NCBI GenBank assembly: GCA_943912755.1
Contig: CALTWF010000001.1
Coordinates: 174,224-238,223, forward strand
From: an uncultured Pseudomonas sp.
GTDB taxonomy: Bacteria > Pseudomonadota > Gammaproteobacteria > Pseudomonadales > Pseudomonadaceae
Reading direction: 5' to 3'
Length of the DNA: 64,000 nucleotides
In this document: in pieces, positions 35,343 through 44,828 of the stretch
How the letters are laid out: every line of letters begins with the position of its first letter
How positions within the stretch are numbered: position 1 is the stretch's first letter
Made by a program: the position numbers and the translations under genes
Notes under the pieces: model-generated
Databases searched by the model: none
What the model was told of the DNA's origin: nothing
What the model saw: the letters and a program-made list of their open reading frames with translations, nothing else

Positions 35343-36596
35343 ATGAACAACATCAACAATAGCCTCGTCACTCCACGGATCCGGAGAGCCAGAATCGCCA
35401 CCTTCGCGGGTTTCATGATGATTGGCGCGATGCTCTACATCTGGTCCACGGGCGTCTCCGCCTTCCGCCATCACATGGGCCTGAGCGGCGACCTGGGCGA
35501 TGCCGACTTCGGCTTGCTCGCCGTCGGTATCGGCATCGGCAGTGCCGCCGGAGCCTTTATCGTGGGCATGTTTCTCGACCGCTTCGGCGCCAAGAAGGTG
35601 ATCCTCGCCACCGGCATCGCCTATCCCTTGGCGCTGATACCGCTGGGGTTCACCACCGACTTCCATTTTGCCCTGGTCTTCGGATTGCTCCTGGGGCTGT
35701 TGCGCGGAGCGACCGATACGGCGTTCAACACTCATGGCGTGCAGGTAGAGCGTTTCTACCAGCGCTCGATCATGACCTCGTTCCATGCTGCCTATTCTCT
35801 TGGCGGATTCCTCATGGGCATGGTCGGCAGCATGTTTGCCGCGCGCTACACCGAAAGTGCCGCCGTGCCCTTTGCCGTGCTGGGCGGGGTGATCGTGGCA
35901 ATGGGCGCGCTGGTCGGTTACTTCATGCTCGAAAAGCACGAAGTGGTCGCACACACGCCGGAACCGCAGGCGGATAGCGCGGCCAAGGCGTCTTTCGCCA
36001 TCGTGCTATTGATGATCGGTTTCGGTGTCCTGTTGCTGGGCAGCATGGTCGGAGAAAGCACGGTAGCCGACTGGGGGCAGGAATATGGTCGCCGGGTGCT
36101 GGGCAGCACTGCCGCCAGCGCGGGTATCGCGGTATCGGTGTTCACCGGTGCGCAGTTCATCGCCCGGCTGGTCGGTGACCGCTTCGCTGCCTGGGTCGGG
36201 CCGGCGCGCATGGTGTTGCTCAGTGCGCTGGTAGCGATTGCCGGCCTGGTCGTCACGACGGTGTTCCACTCCCACCTGGCCAGCCTGATCGGCTTCGCCA
36301 TGTTCGGCCTTGGACTGGCCTGCGTGGCGCCGCTGATGCTGTCCAGTGCCGGGCGCAAGGATCCGGCCAATGCCGGACGCAATATCGGCATCGTCAACTG
36401 CATCGGCTACTCCGGGATGCTGCTGGGCCCGGCGGCCATCGCCTATGTGGTGAGCACCTTCGGGATCGAGAAGCTGCTGTATTTCCCAATGCTGTTGCTG
36501 GTTCCGCTGGCCATCTTCGGGCCGGCGCTGATGCGCCAGACGCGGTCGCCGGAGGCCGGGAACGCAGGGGTTTCGTCGATGCAGAAATGCCTGTAA
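35343..36596 (+). CDS. MFS transporter
   Basis: A 417-residue membrane protein with about 12 helices. The MFS loop 2-3 motif is seen as GMFLDRFGAKKVI. The N-terminal ~18 residues are polar and basic. It shares the segment NCIGYSGMLLGPAAIAYV with the MFS protein at 26683, so the two are distant paralogues. It is likely the importer for the substrate of the ThuA/TPP/GMC cluster. The start is ATG 35343, 51 bases after the GMC gene. Confidence 0.88.
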   Translation: MNNINNSLVTPRIRRARIATFAGFMMIGAMLYIWSTGVSAFRHHMGLSGDLGDADFGLLAVGIGIGSAAGAFIVGMFLDRFGAKKVILATGIAYPLALIPLGFTTDFHFALVFGLLLGLLRGATDTAFNTHGVQVERFYQRSIMTSFHAAYSLGGFLMGMVGSMFAARYTESAAVPFAVLGGVIVAMGALVGYFMLEKHEVVAHTPEPQADSAAKASFAIVLLMIGFGVLLLGSMVGESTVADWGQEYGRRVLGSTAASAGIAVSVFTGAQFIARLVGDRFAAWVGPARMVLLSALVAIAGLVVTTVFHSHLASLIGFAMFGLGLACVAPLMLSSAGRKDPANAGRNIGIVNCIGYSGMLLGPAAIAYVVSTFGIEKLLYFPMLLLVPLAIFGPALMRQTRSPEAGNAGVSSMQKCL

Positions 36597-36608
36597 GGGA
36601 GGTTCGGG

Positions 36609-37088
36609 ATGGATCTTGAACAAGAACTGGCACTGCTGCTGCGCCAGGAGGATCTGCTGCAGTTCGACAGCTTCGATGAAAACACGGCATGGCGGCTGGG
36701 CTGGTTGCTGCATGAGCGGGCTGCGGCAGAAGGCTGGCCGTTGCTGATCGATGTGCGACGCTTCGATCGGCCTCTGTTTCTGGCAGCGAGGCCGGGTGTT
36801 ACGGCGGACAACCATGACTGGGTGCGACGCAAAAGCAATGTAGTCCAGCGATTCTTGTGCAGCTCATACCGGATCGCGCAACAGTTGAAGCTGGAGGGCA
36901 CGGCTATTGCCGAGCGCTATCAACTGTCGGCGGCGGACTACGCAAGCTTTGGTGGTAGCTTTCCGATCAGTGTGCGCGGGACCGGGGTCATTGGCAGCGT
37001 GACAGTATCGGGGCTACCGGATTGGCAGGATCACCAGATCGTTGTCGAGGGGCTGTGCAGTTTGCTGGGTATATCCTTGGTCCACTGA
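36609..37088 (+). CDS. UPF0303/heme-degrading-domain (HbpS-like) family protein
   Basis: A 159-residue protein that matches the UPF0303/DUF336-related family (GGSFPISVRGTGVIGSVTVSGLP is the typical C-terminal block). Members are small homo-oligomers that often accompany catabolic operons; no reaction is firmly established. The start ATG has a strong GGGAGG site and lies 12 bases after the MFS stop, so it closes the LacI-controlled operon. A long perfect inverted repeat follows. Confidence 0.8.
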   Translation: MDLEQELALLLRQEDLLQFDSFDENTAWRLGWLLHERAAAEGWPLLIDVRRFDRPLFLAARPGVTADNHDWVRRKSNVVQRFLCSSYRIAQQLKLEGTAIAERYQLSAADYASFGGSFPISVRGTGVIGSVTVSGLPDWQDHQIVVEGLCSLLGISLVH

Positions 37089-37102
37089 GCAGCAAACGCC
37101 CA

Positions 37103-37176
37103 TTGTGGGAGCGGGTTCACCCGCGATTACCATGTTGAATTCACTACAGTAATCGCGGGTGAACCCGCTCCCACAA
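37103..37176. repeat. Long perfect REP inverted pair
   Basis: Two 28-base arms (37103-37130 and 37149-37176) are exact reverse complements with an 18-base loop. The unit TGGGAGCGGGTTCACCCGCG is a second Pseudomonas REP type, different from the GCTGGCAAGCC type elsewhere in the window. It lies between two convergent genes and can fold as a transcription-end hairpin. Confidence 0.9.
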
Positions 37177-37203
37177 GGGGCCCTGCCAAACGCTCGAGCG
37201 TGA

Positions 37204-38559
37204 TCAGCGCACCAGGCACGGCTTCTTGTTATCGAAGCTCCACCCCGACACCAGGTACTGCATGGCCACCGCATCATCCCGGGCACCCAGGCCCATGTTG
37301 CGGTAGGTCTCGTTAGCCTGCATCAACGCATCCCGATCCAGTTCGATACCCAGTCCCGGCTTCTTCGGCACCTGCACCAGGCCGCCCTGGATCTGCAACG
37401 GCTCGCGGGTCAGGCGCTGGCCGTCCTGCCAGATCCAGTGGGTGTCGATGGCGGTGACATTGCCCGGCGCGGCGGCGGCGACGTGGGTGAACATGGCCAG
37501 GGAAATATCGAAGTGGTTGTTCGAGTGCGAGCCCCAGGTCAGGCCCCAGTCGTTGCACATCTGCGCCACCCGCACCGAGCCCTGCATGGTCCAGAAATGC
37601 GGGTCGGCCAGGGGAATATCGACCGATTGCAACTGGATCGCATGGCCCATCTGCCGCCAGTCGGTGGCGATCATGTTGGTGGCGGTGCGCAGGCCGGTGG
37701 CGCGGCGGAACTCGGCCATGACTTCGCGGCCGCTGTAACCGTTTTCCGCACCACACGGGTCTTCGGCATAGGCCAGGACCTGATGCTGGTCGCGGCACAG
37801 GGCGATGGCTTCCTGGAGCGACCAGGCGCCGTTCGGGTCGAGGGTGATGCGCGCCTCGGGGAAGCGCTCGGCCAGGGCGGTCACCGCTTCGATTTCCTCG
37901 CCACCGCGCAATACGCCGCCCTTGAGCTTGAAGTCCTTGAAGCCGTAGCGCTCGTAGGCGGCTTCGGCCAGGCGCACCACGCGCTCGGGGCTTAGCGCTT
38001 CCTCGTTGCGCACGCGGAACCAGGCATTGTCGGCGTCAGCCTCGCTGCGGTAAGGCAGGTCGGTACGCTGGCGGTCGCCGACATAGAACAGGTAGCCGAG
38101 CATCTCCACCGCATCGCGCTGCTGGCCCTCGCCGAGCAGCGCCGCCACCGGCACATCGAGGTGCTGGCCAAGCAGGTCGAGCAGCGCCGACTCCAGGGCG
38201 GTGACCGCATGCACGGCAATGCGCAGGTCGAAGGTCTGCAAGCCGCGGCCGCCGGCATCGCGATCGGCAAAGGCGCTGCGCACCTTGTTCAGCAGGCCCT
38301 GGTAGTTGCCGATGGATTGGCCGAGCAGTAGCTCGCGGGCGTCTTCCAGGGTCTGGCGGATGGCTTCGCCGCCCGGCACTTCACCCAGCCCGGTGCGTCC
38401 GGCGTTGTCCTTGAGGATCAGCACGTTGCGGGTGAAGTACGGGCCGTGGGCGCCGCTGAGGTTGAGCAGCATGCTGTCGTGGCCGGCCACCGGCACCACC
38501 TGCAGTTCGGTGATCAGCGGCGCGCCTTGGGTGGCCTGGGTCGAGGTCAGAGCGTTCAT
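37204..38559 (-). CDS. gudD: Glucarate dehydratase
   Basis: A 451-residue enolase-superfamily enzyme that dehydrates D-glucarate (and L-idarate) to 5-keto-4-deoxy-glucarate. The KxK catalytic pair is in DFKLKGG, the metal ligands in ITLDPNGAW and YAEDPCG, and the catalytic Asn/His region in [14 protein letters not shown]. Length and sequence fit GudD closely ([12 protein letters not shown] near the N-terminus). It follows gudP by 33 bases on the minus strand and shares its operators. Confidence 0.95.
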   Translation of the reverse strand: MNALTSTQATQGAPLITELQVVPVAGHDSMLLNLSGAHGPYFTRNVLILKDNAGRTGLGEVPGGEAIRQTLEDARELLLGQSIGNYQGLLNKVRSAFADRDAGGRGLQTFDLRIAVHAVTALESALLDLLGQHLDVPVAALLGEGQQRDAVEMLGYLFYVGDRQRTDLPYRSEADADNAWFRVRNEEALSPERVVRLAEAAYERYGFKDFKLKGGVLRGGEEIEAVTALAERFPEARITLDPNGAWSLQEAIALCRDQHQVLAYAEDPCGAENGYSGREVMAEFRRATGLRTATNMIATDWRQMGHAIQLQSVDIPLADPHFWTMQGSVRVAQMCNDWGLTWGSHSNNHFDISLAMFTHVAAAAPGNVTAIDTHWIWQDGQRLTREPLQIQGGLVQVPKKPGLGIELDRDALMQANETYRNMGLGARDDAVAMQYLVSGWSFDNKKPCLVR

Positions 38560-38592
38560 GGCATTTCCTTGTGGTCTTGTTGTAGGCGGATT

Positions 38593-39960
38593 TCAGTGGG
38601 AAGCCTGGGTGGCTGCGGGTGCCGGAGCGGGCTCGCTCGGCCCGCGCAGTTCGATGCGCTTGATATCGCCCACCACGAACAGGTAGCTGATGGCGGCGAT
38701 CAGGGCGTTGGCGCCAATGAACACCAGGGCCATCTTGAACGAGCCGGTGGCGGCGATGATGTAGCCGATAACGATCGGGGTGGAGATCGACGACAGGTTG
38801 CCGATGGTGTTGAACAGGCCGCCGGCCAGCCCGGCGATCTGCTTGGGCGAAGTGTCCGAGACCACCGCCCAGCCCAGCGCGCCGACGCCCTTGCCGAAGA
38901 ACGCCAGGGCCATGAACGCCACCACTATCCAGTCGGCCTCGACGTAGTTGCAGACGATCATCGACATCGACAGCACCATGCCCAGCACGATCGGCGTCTT
39001 GCGCGCCACGCTCAGGGAATTGCCGCGACGCAGCAGCCAGTCGGAGAACACGCCGCCGAGAATGCCGCCGAGGAACCCGCAGATCGCCGGCAGCGAGGCG
39101 ATGATCCCGGCCTTGAGGATGGTCATGCCGCGCTCCTGCACCAGGTACACCGGGAACCAGGTAAGGAAGAAGTAGGTCAGCGAGTTGATGCAGAACTGGC
39201 CCAGGTAGACCCCGGCCATCATGCGGTTGCCCAGCAACTGGCGGATATGCGCCCACTGCGGGCCACCGCTGCGTTGCTGCTTGTGTTCTTCAAGGTCGAC
39301 CAGGCCACCGTTGGCGGCGATGTACTCGACCTCGGCCGCGTTGACCAGCGGGTGCTTGCGCGGACTGTGGATGACCTTCAGCCACACCAGCGAGAACAGC
39401 ATGCCGAGCCCCCCCATCATGATGAACACGTGCTCCCAGCCAAAGCGGTAGACGATCCAGCCCATCAGCGGCGCGAACAGCGCGGTGGCGAAGTACTGCG
39501 CGGAGTTGAACACCGCCGAAGCGGTACCGCGCTCCCTGGTCGGGAACCAGGAGGCAACGATGCGCGAGTTGCCGGGGAACGACGGCGCTTCGGCCAGCCC
39601 CACCGCCATGCGCAGCAGCACCAGCAGCACCACCGCTGTGCCGACGCCGAAGTCACCGACGAAGCCTTGCAGGAAGGTGAAGAACGACCAGGTGAAGATG
39701 CTCCCCGCATAGACCCGCTTGGAGCCGAAACGGTCGAGCAGCCAGCCGCCGGGCAACTGGCCGAGCACATAGGCCCAGCCGAAGGCGGAGAAGATGTAGC
39801 CAAGGGTGATGGCGTCGATGCCGAGCTCCTTCTGGATACTCGAACCGGCAATGGAAATGGTCGCGCGGTCGGCGAAGTTGATCGTCGTGACCAGGAACAG
39901 CATGAGCAGGATCAGGTAGCGAACGCGGGTCGGCTTGGCAGCCGGTTGGGCCTGTTGCAT
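38593..39960 (-). CDS. gudP: Glucarate/galactarate MFS transporter
   Basis: A 455-residue anion:cation symporter-type MFS protein with 12 helices. The start ATG 39960 has GGGAG eight bases upstream (GTG 39975 is also in frame). Landmarks include TTINFADRATISIAG in helix 1 and RMAVGLAEAPSFPGNSRI in helix 4, typical of the hexuronate/glucarate/galactonate group. It imports glucarate for GudD, encoded next in the operon. Confidence 0.92.
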   Translation of the reverse strand: MQQAQPAAKPTRVRYLILLMLFLVTTINFADRATISIAGSSIQKELGIDAITLGYIFSAFGWAYVLGQLPGGWLLDRFGSKRVYAGSIFTWSFFTFLQGFVGDFGVGTAVVLLVLLRMAVGLAEAPSFPGNSRIVASWFPTRERGTASAVFNSAQYFATALFAPLMGWIVYRFGWEHVFIMMGGLGMLFSLVWLKVIHSPRKHPLVNAAEVEYIAANGGLVDLEEHKQQRSGGPQWAHIRQLLGNRMMAGVYLGQFCINSLTYFFLTWFPVYLVQERGMTILKAGIIASLPAICGFLGGILGGVFSDWLLRRGNSLSVARKTPIVLGMVLSMSMIVCNYVEADWIVVAFMALAFFGKGVGALGWAVVSDTSPKQIAGLAGGLFNTIGNLSSISTPIVIGYIIAATGSFKMALVFIGANALIAAISYLFVVGDIKRIELRGPSEPAPAPAATQASH

Positions 39961-40034
39961 GGGTAACGCTCCCACGGATTTATTGTTGTGCGGGTAGTCG
40001 GTTTGCTCGTCGATGACGTATGTCGTCGTACAAC

Positions 40035-40066
40035 GATAACGTTATCATGGTATGGATAACGTTATC
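40035..40066 (-). promoter_or_regulatory. Tandem LacI-type operators upstream of gudP
   Basis: Two identical perfect palindromes GATAACGTTATC (40035-40046 and 40055-40066), centres 20 bp apart (two helical turns), lie 75-106 bases before the gudP start. They are the expected binding sites of the LacI-family protein encoded just upstream, probably bound cooperatively. Confidence 0.85.
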
Positions 40067-40108
40067 ATTCAAGTGGCAAAAACAGGTTTTTCGTCGGTGG
40101 GGAGATTT

Positions 40109-41140
40109 TCAGGTGCTGGCGCGTTCGACCAGGAAGAAACCGCTGTCGTGTCTTTCCGGTGCCTTGCTGCCGGCCAGCCGGCGCAACAGCGCCTCTGCCA
40201 CGGTGCGGCCCATGGCGGCGGAATTGACGCTGATGGTAGACAGCGCCGGATGGGCATGCTGGCTGTCGACGGTGTCGCCGAAACCGAGCACGGCGATGTC
40301 CTCGGGCACCCGCAGCCCTTGCGCCGCAGCCTCTGCCAGCACTCCGAGGGCCACGCTGTCGGAGCTGCAGAACACCAGTTGCGGACGCGGCTCACGCTGC
40401 AGCAGGCGGCGCAGCCCTTCCCTGCCGACCCACCAGGTCGAGGGCAGCGGCAGCACTTCGACCGGTACATCGTCGATGCCGAGTTGCGCCAGGCGCCGGG
40501 TCAGCCCCTGGCAACGACGGATGCCGCGGGGGTCGTCGACGGTGATCACGGAGAAGCGCTGGTAGCCCTTGCCATGGAAATGCTCGGCGACCAGTTGTCC
40601 GACCTCTTCATGGGAGAACCCCACCTGCATGTCCAGCGCATGCTCGCTCAGGTCCCAGGCCTCGACCACCGGAATCCCCGCCGAGGCCAGGCGCGCGCGG
40701 CTGCCGTCGGTGTGCAGGGTGCCGGTGAGCACGATGGCGTCCGGGCGGCGGCCGAGAATCGCCTCCAGCAGCGCCTCCTCCTTTTCCGGCGAGTAGCCGG
40801 TCGGCCCCAGCAGCGAGTGATAGCCGGCCTCGGTGAGGCGCTCCATCACCGCCTGGACCAGGCTGGCGAAAATCGAGTTGGCCAGGGTCGGCAGCAGGAT
40901 CGCCACCAGCCGGCTCTTGCTGGTGGCCAGGCTGCCGGCCAGCAGATTCGGTACGTAGCCCATTTCCCGGACCACTTCCAGCACCCGCTCGCGGGTGGCC
41001 TCGCTGACCCGCTCGGGGCGATGCAGGGCGCGGGATACGGTGATCGGCGAAACGCCGGCGACCCGGGCGACGTCGATGACGGTGACCGGGATCTCGCCTT
41101 GTTCGGCCAGGGCCAGTTCTCTTCGGGATTTTCTTGCCAC
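40109..41140 (-). CDS. LacI-family regulator of the glucarate genes
   Basis: A 343-residue LacI/GalR regulator. The helix-turn-helix is at ~15-60 (VTVIDVARVAGVSPITVSRAL), followed by the hinge and the effector domain. GTG 41140 with GGAAG upstream gives the usual length; an ATG at 41206 would add 22 residues not typical of the family. It lies immediately upstream of, and in the same direction as, the gudP-gudD operon, with the tandem palindromes between. Glucarate or a product is the likely inducer. Confidence 0.88.
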   Translation of the reverse strand: MARKSRRELALAEQGEIPVTVIDVARVAGVSPITVSRALHRPERVSEATRERVLEVVREMGYVPNLLAGSLATSKSRLVAILLPTLANSIFASLVQAVMERLTEAGYHSLLGPTGYSPEKEEALLEAILGRRPDAIVLTGTLHTDGSRARLASAGIPVVEAWDLSEHALDMQVGFSHEEVGQLVAEHFHGKGYQRFSVITVDDPRGIRRCQGLTRRLAQLGIDDVPVEVLPLPSTWWVGREGLRRLLQREPRPQLVFCSSDSVALGVLAEAAAQGLRVPEDIAVLGFGDTVDSQHAHPALSTISVNSAAMGRTVAEALLRRLAGSKAPERHDSGFFLVERAST

Positions 41141-41238
41141 GGGGTTCTTCCAGGACTGGTGGAGCGGCGGGATCAGGCTTCCCATGCAGGGATCGCAGCT
41201 TAGCAAAAAGACCGGGTTTTCCGGCAGACGCCTGTGGG

Positions 41239-41266
41239 TTGACAGGCAATATCATTAGGCTACTAC
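41239..41266 (+). promoter_or_regulatory. Possible sigma-70 promoter of the orphan lipoprotein gene
   Basis: TTGACA (41239-41244), 16 bases, TACTAC (41261-41266). The -35 is a perfect match; the -10 is poor. It lies 41 bases before the lipoprotein start. Confidence 0.35.
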
Positions 41267-41306
41267 TCAGCACAGGAGAACAACCTGATAAAGCATGGAC
41301 ACCGCA

Positions 41307-42881
41307 ATGAACAAACTTTTGCTGGCGTTTTCGATTTGCGCATCAACGCTGTACACCGGGTGCACGACGCAACTGCAATCCCGTCAGGAAGGCTATGCGC
41401 CCTATACCAGGACACCTGACGGCGCCCTGGTTGAAATCGGCAGCAGCTACGGGCTACCCATGCTTCAGTTCAAGTTGTCGATTCAACGCACGCTCCTGCA
41501 ATGCACTGATGACAGCGGAGCGACCAACATTCGCTTCCAGACCAAAGTCGACGCAACGCCAACTTATGTGGTCGGCGAGCGGTTTTCGCTGGATAGCGAA
41601 GCAATGACCAGCTGGAGCAAGACCTCGCAACTGACAGTGGAAAGCTACGACAGCGGTGTACTGAAAAGCCTCAATGCCTCGGCCGAGGACCAGACCAAGG
41701 CGATTGTCAGCAGTGCGGTGAAGAGCGGTGTCAGCATCCTGAGCCTCGTATCCGGGGTTCCGCGGGTTTCACTTGGCAATGATGAGATGCCGGTAATCTC
41801 CGACGGCACCTATGTTTGCAGCGCGAACACCATCACCGCCCTTAGGCAAATAGACACGACTACAAAAGAGCTCGAAACACAAAGCGAACGCCTGGTGGCT
41901 TTGACCGACGAAATTGCAAGGCGTGAAGGGCTGGCCAGCGCGGGTGCCCTGACAGAGGACGGAAAAAAGCAACTGGACCAAGATCAAAAAGACAGGAAGA
42001 TCCAGGTCCAGCGAGTCAAGCAGTTGGACCAGGGCCTGGCCGCACTGAGCAAAAGGGTTTCTGTCAGCGAAGAAATCATCTGGCCGCAAACTCCCCAGGA
42101 CAGGGAACTCAACGCCTCACCCAATCCCAGGAACCGCAGCGCACTCGAAGCGCTTTTCACGCTCGGTGAACGCGGCTACAGCCCGGACCAGCTCTCGTCA
42201 ACCTTTGCCGTAAAGGGCCGGCTGGTGCGGGTTCTCAAACCAGTACCCCTGAGCAAATGCACTGAAGACACCACCCTGTGCAGTAAAAACCAGGTCAAGG
42301 CCAGCCGCGGAGAAGGACTCCTGTTCCGCGAGCCGGTGGCAGCCCGACTGGTGATCTGCGAGGTTGCAGAGGTCCGCAATTGCCAGTTGAACGGTGCGTC
42401 GGGCGTCGTGGTCAGCAGCGCGGTGATGGCGCCGCAATTGGGGCAGTTGCGCCTGCTGCCGTTTCGCAATGGTGTTTTCCAGCACAACGAACTGAAAGCC
42501 GTGTTCAGGGAAAATGGCAGCCTTGCCAGCTTCAGTTATGACGAAAAGGCCGCGCGCGGAAAAGAACTGGCCGAGGCACTCAGCGATGGCCTGGACCAGG
42601 CCGTTTCATACCGGGACGCACGACAGGCCGCCAAGGACAAGCAGGCAGCGGATGCCCTCGCCCGGACCAAGGCAGAACAGCAGGCCGTACTCGACGAGCT
42701 GGACAGCAGGATTGCCGTACTGCAAAAAACCAAACAGCTCAATGAACTCAACGTCGAAATCAGCGAGAACGGCACGCTGTCCGATATGAAGACCGAAACC
42801 GCGCGGTTGAATGCCCGGATTGCCTTGCTTGAAGCGCAACGCCAGACAAAGGCCGCTGAACAAGCACTGGCAGACGAGTAG
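41307..42881 (+). CDS. Orphan lipoprotein of unknown function with coiled coils
   Basis: A 524-residue protein that I do not recognise. The N-terminus looks like a lipoprotein signal (MNKLLLAFSICASTLYTGC), though the lipobox YTGC is atypical; ATG 41295, four codons upstream, is also possible. Predicted coiled-coil stretches lie at ~185-260 (TTKELETQSERLVALTDEIA) and at the charged C-terminus (~430-524). The middle has two Cys pairs (CTEDTTLC and CEVAEVRNC). Base composition is somewhat less GC-rich than its neighbours. It stands alone between gud genes and a quinone reductase. An envelope structural role is plausible but unproven. Confidence 0.7.
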   Translation: MNKLLLAFSICASTLYTGCTTQLQSRQEGYAPYTRTPDGALVEIGSSYGLPMLQFKLSIQRTLLQCTDDSGATNIRFQTKVDATPTYVVGERFSLDSEAMTSWSKTSQLTVESYDSGVLKSLNASAEDQTKAIVSSAVKSGVSILSLVSGVPRVSLGNDEMPVISDGTYVCSANTITALRQIDTTTKELETQSERLVALTDEIARREGLASAGALTEDGKKQLDQDQKDRKIQVQRVKQLDQGLAALSKRVSVSEEIIWPQTPQDRELNASPNPRNRSALEALFTLGERGYSPDQLSSTFAVKGRLVRVLKPVPLSKCTEDTTLCSKNQVKASRGEGLLFREPVAARLVICEVAEVRNCQLNGASGVVVSSAVMAPQLGQLRLLPFRNGVFQHNELKAVFRENGSLASFSYDEKAARGKELAEALSDGLDQAVSYRDARQAAKDKQAADALARTKAEQQAVLDELDSRIAVLQKTKQLNELNVEISENGTLSDMKTETARLNARIALLEAQRQTKAAEQALADE

Positions 42882-42976
42882 CCATGGCGACCCGAGCGCA
42901 AGGAGACTTGCCTCGATAGCCCGCTCCGGGGTACTTGGCGATCCGCCCGGTACCCCGGAGGCTGCGGCAACTTTGC

Positions 42977-43759
42977 TCAACTGTCTTGCAGATGAATGTC
43001 CAGCCCCTCTTTCCCCGGCGCCAGTTCCGGCCTGAGGGTCAGTTCGGGGATCAGGTAATCCCCGCCATTCTGCCGCCGGAACGCAATCGGCGCGTCGCTC
43101 CACAACCCGTCCAGCCTGCGCTCCAGCTCTTCGCACGCCACCGCGAAAGCAGCCTCGTCGATACGACTGGTGCGATGCAAAACGAACGGCGGCAGCACCT
43201 CGAAGCCCGGATAGAACAGGATGCCGTGCTGGATCGGAAACAGGATCGCGTCCATCGGGCCGTTGATCCCGCGCGGCGCGTAGTGCGATTCCCAGCCACC
43301 GGTGCTGACCATCAGCATCGCCCGCTTGCCGCTCATGCTGCCTTCGCCGTAACGGTCGCCCCAGTGCGTGTCGGAGTGCTCGCCGACGCCGTAGGCGAAG
43401 CCATAGGCATAGACCCGGTCGACCCAGCCCTTGAGGATCGCCGGCAGGCCGAACCACCACAGCGGGAATTGCAGGATCAGTGCGTCGGCCCAGCGCAGCT
43501 TGTCCTGCTCCAGGGCGATATCGGCGCTCTGGGTGCCGTCGGCGTAGGCCTGGCGCGAGTCTTCCGAGGCGCGAAAGCGCACGCCGGGCTGGCCGGCGCT
43601 GTTGTCCGCGGCATCGATCTGCGCCTTGAAGCCCATGGCGTACAGGTCCGAGACCTGCACGCTGTGGCCCTGGCGCCGCAAATGGGCAAGCGCATGGTCC
43701 TTGAGCGCGCCGTTGAGGGAACGGGGTTCGGGGTGGGCGTAGACGATCAGTACATTCAT
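42977..43759 (-). CDS. NAD(P)H dehydrogenase (quinone), flavodoxin-like fold
   Basis: A 260-residue FMN/FAD quinone reductase of the NQO1/MdaB group. It begins MNVLIVYAHPEPRSLNGAL, and the middle block LQFPLWWFGLPAILKGWVDR is the family hallmark. It catalyses two-electron reduction of quinones by NAD(P)H. The longer in-frame reading (to 44161) is antisense to the LysR gene and rejected. It is divergent from the LysR gene at 43845, with an interrupted palindrome between. Confidence 0.9.
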   Translation of the reverse strand: MNVLIVYAHPEPRSLNGALKDHALAHLRRQGHSVQVSDLYAMGFKAQIDAADNSAGQPGVRFRASEDSRQAYADGTQSADIALEQDKLRWADALILQFPLWWFGLPAILKGWVDRVYAYGFAYGVGEHSDTHWGDRYGEGSMSGKRAMLMVSTGGWESHYAPRGINGPMDAILFPIQHGILFYPGFEVLPPFVLHRTSRIDEAAFAVACEELERRLDGLWSDAPIAFRRQNGGDYLIPELTLRPELAPGKEGLDIHLQDS

Positions 43760-43804
43760 GGTGAGGCTCCGTAAGGGGATGGAGCGCATCATGGGCGTCG
43801 CCGC

Positions 43805-43832
43805 GATATAGTAGAAATGAATACTCAATATC
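43805..43832. promoter_or_regulatory. Interrupted palindrome, probable LysR binding site
   Basis: GATATAGTA and TACTCAATATC flank GAAATGAA, forming an imperfect palindrome between the divergent quinone reductase and LysR genes. Position and form fit a LysR-type T-N11-A site. Confidence 0.55.
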
Positions 43833-43844
43833 CCAGGTATTGCC

Positions 43845-44750
43845 ATGCATGATGCCTTGCGCCGCCTCGACCTCAACCTGCTGGTGACCCTCGACGCCCT
43901 GCTCGCCGAACACAACGTGACCCGTGCCGCCGAGCGCCTGCACCTGGCGCAGCCAACGGTCAGCGTGCAACTGGCGCGCCTGCGCGACCTGCTCGACGAC
44001 CCGCTGCTGCTCCCCGGCCCGCGCGGCATGCGCCCCACCGCCCGCGCCGAAGCCCTGCGCACGCCCTTGCGCCAGGCGCTGGAGGCGTTGCACCAGGCCA
44101 TCGCCCCGGCGCAGCCCTTCGACCCGGCCGCCGCCACGCACACCTGGCGCCTGGCGGCCACCGACTACGGCGCCTCGACCATCCTCCTGCCGGCCCTGGC
44201 CAGGATCCGCGCCGCCGCCCCGGCGACCCGCATCGCCGTGCTCGACCTGCAACCGTCGGGCATGGTGCGCCTGGCCGAGAACGGCGAAATCGACATGGCC
44301 TTCCATATCGCCGAAGCGGCCCCGGCGGAACTGCGCCAGCGTTCGCTGTACGTCGAGCGCTATGTGCTGGTGGGCCGGGGCGATCATCCCGGGCTCAAGC
44401 GCAAGCCGACGCTCAAGCAGTTCTGTGCCCTGGAGCAGGTGATCGTCTCGCCGGATGGTGGCGGCTTCCACGGGCCCACCGATGTGGCACTGGCGGAACA
44501 GGGCCTGAACCGCCAGGTGGTGCTGTCGGTGCCGCATTTCATGTTGCTGGCCGCGGTGCTGGCCGGCTCGGACCTGGTGGCCATGGTGCCGGAGCGACTG
44601 GTACTGGCCGATCCCCGCTTGAAGGTGGTGGAAGCACCGCTGGCGGTGCGCGGCTTCGAAATGCTGATGCTCTGGCCGGAGCGGGTGCATCGGGACCCGG
44701 GGCATCGCTGGTTGCGCGAGATGATCGTGGCGGGGCTGGATCGTCGGTGA
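43845..44750 (+). CDS. LysR-family transcriptional regulator
   Basis: A 301-residue LysR regulator of the NodD/PcpR-like subgroup. It starts MHDALRRLDLNLLVTLDALL, the helix-turn-helix includes NVTRAAERLHLAQPTVSVQL, and the effector domain follows at ~90-295. The start has CAGGT upstream. It is divergent from the quinone reductase gene, which it probably regulates. Confidence 0.9.
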   Translation: MHDALRRLDLNLLVTLDALLAEHNVTRAAERLHLAQPTVSVQLARLRDLLDDPLLLPGPRGMRPTARAEALRTPLRQALEALHQAIAPAQPFDPAAATHTWRLAATDYGASTILLPALARIRAAAPATRIAVLDLQPSGMVRLAENGEIDMAFHIAEAAPAELRQRSLYVERYVLVGRGDHPGLKRKPTLKQFCALEQVIVSPDGGGFHGPTDVALAEQGLNRQVVLSVPHFMLLAAVLAGSDLVAMVPERLVLADPRLKVVEAPLAVRGFEMLMLWPERVHRDPGHRWLREMIVAGLDRR

Positions 44751-44828
44751 TGGCCCGGGTACGCGGCTGATTCACACCACTGCAACCTGGCCCGACCAAG
44801 CTGGTGCTTTTGTCGAAGGCCACAGTTC

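Noticed and set aside
42606..44705. 699-residue minus-strand frame
   Set aside because: It runs antisense through the lipoprotein and LysR genes and out of frame through the quinone reductase, so it cannot be real alongside all three.
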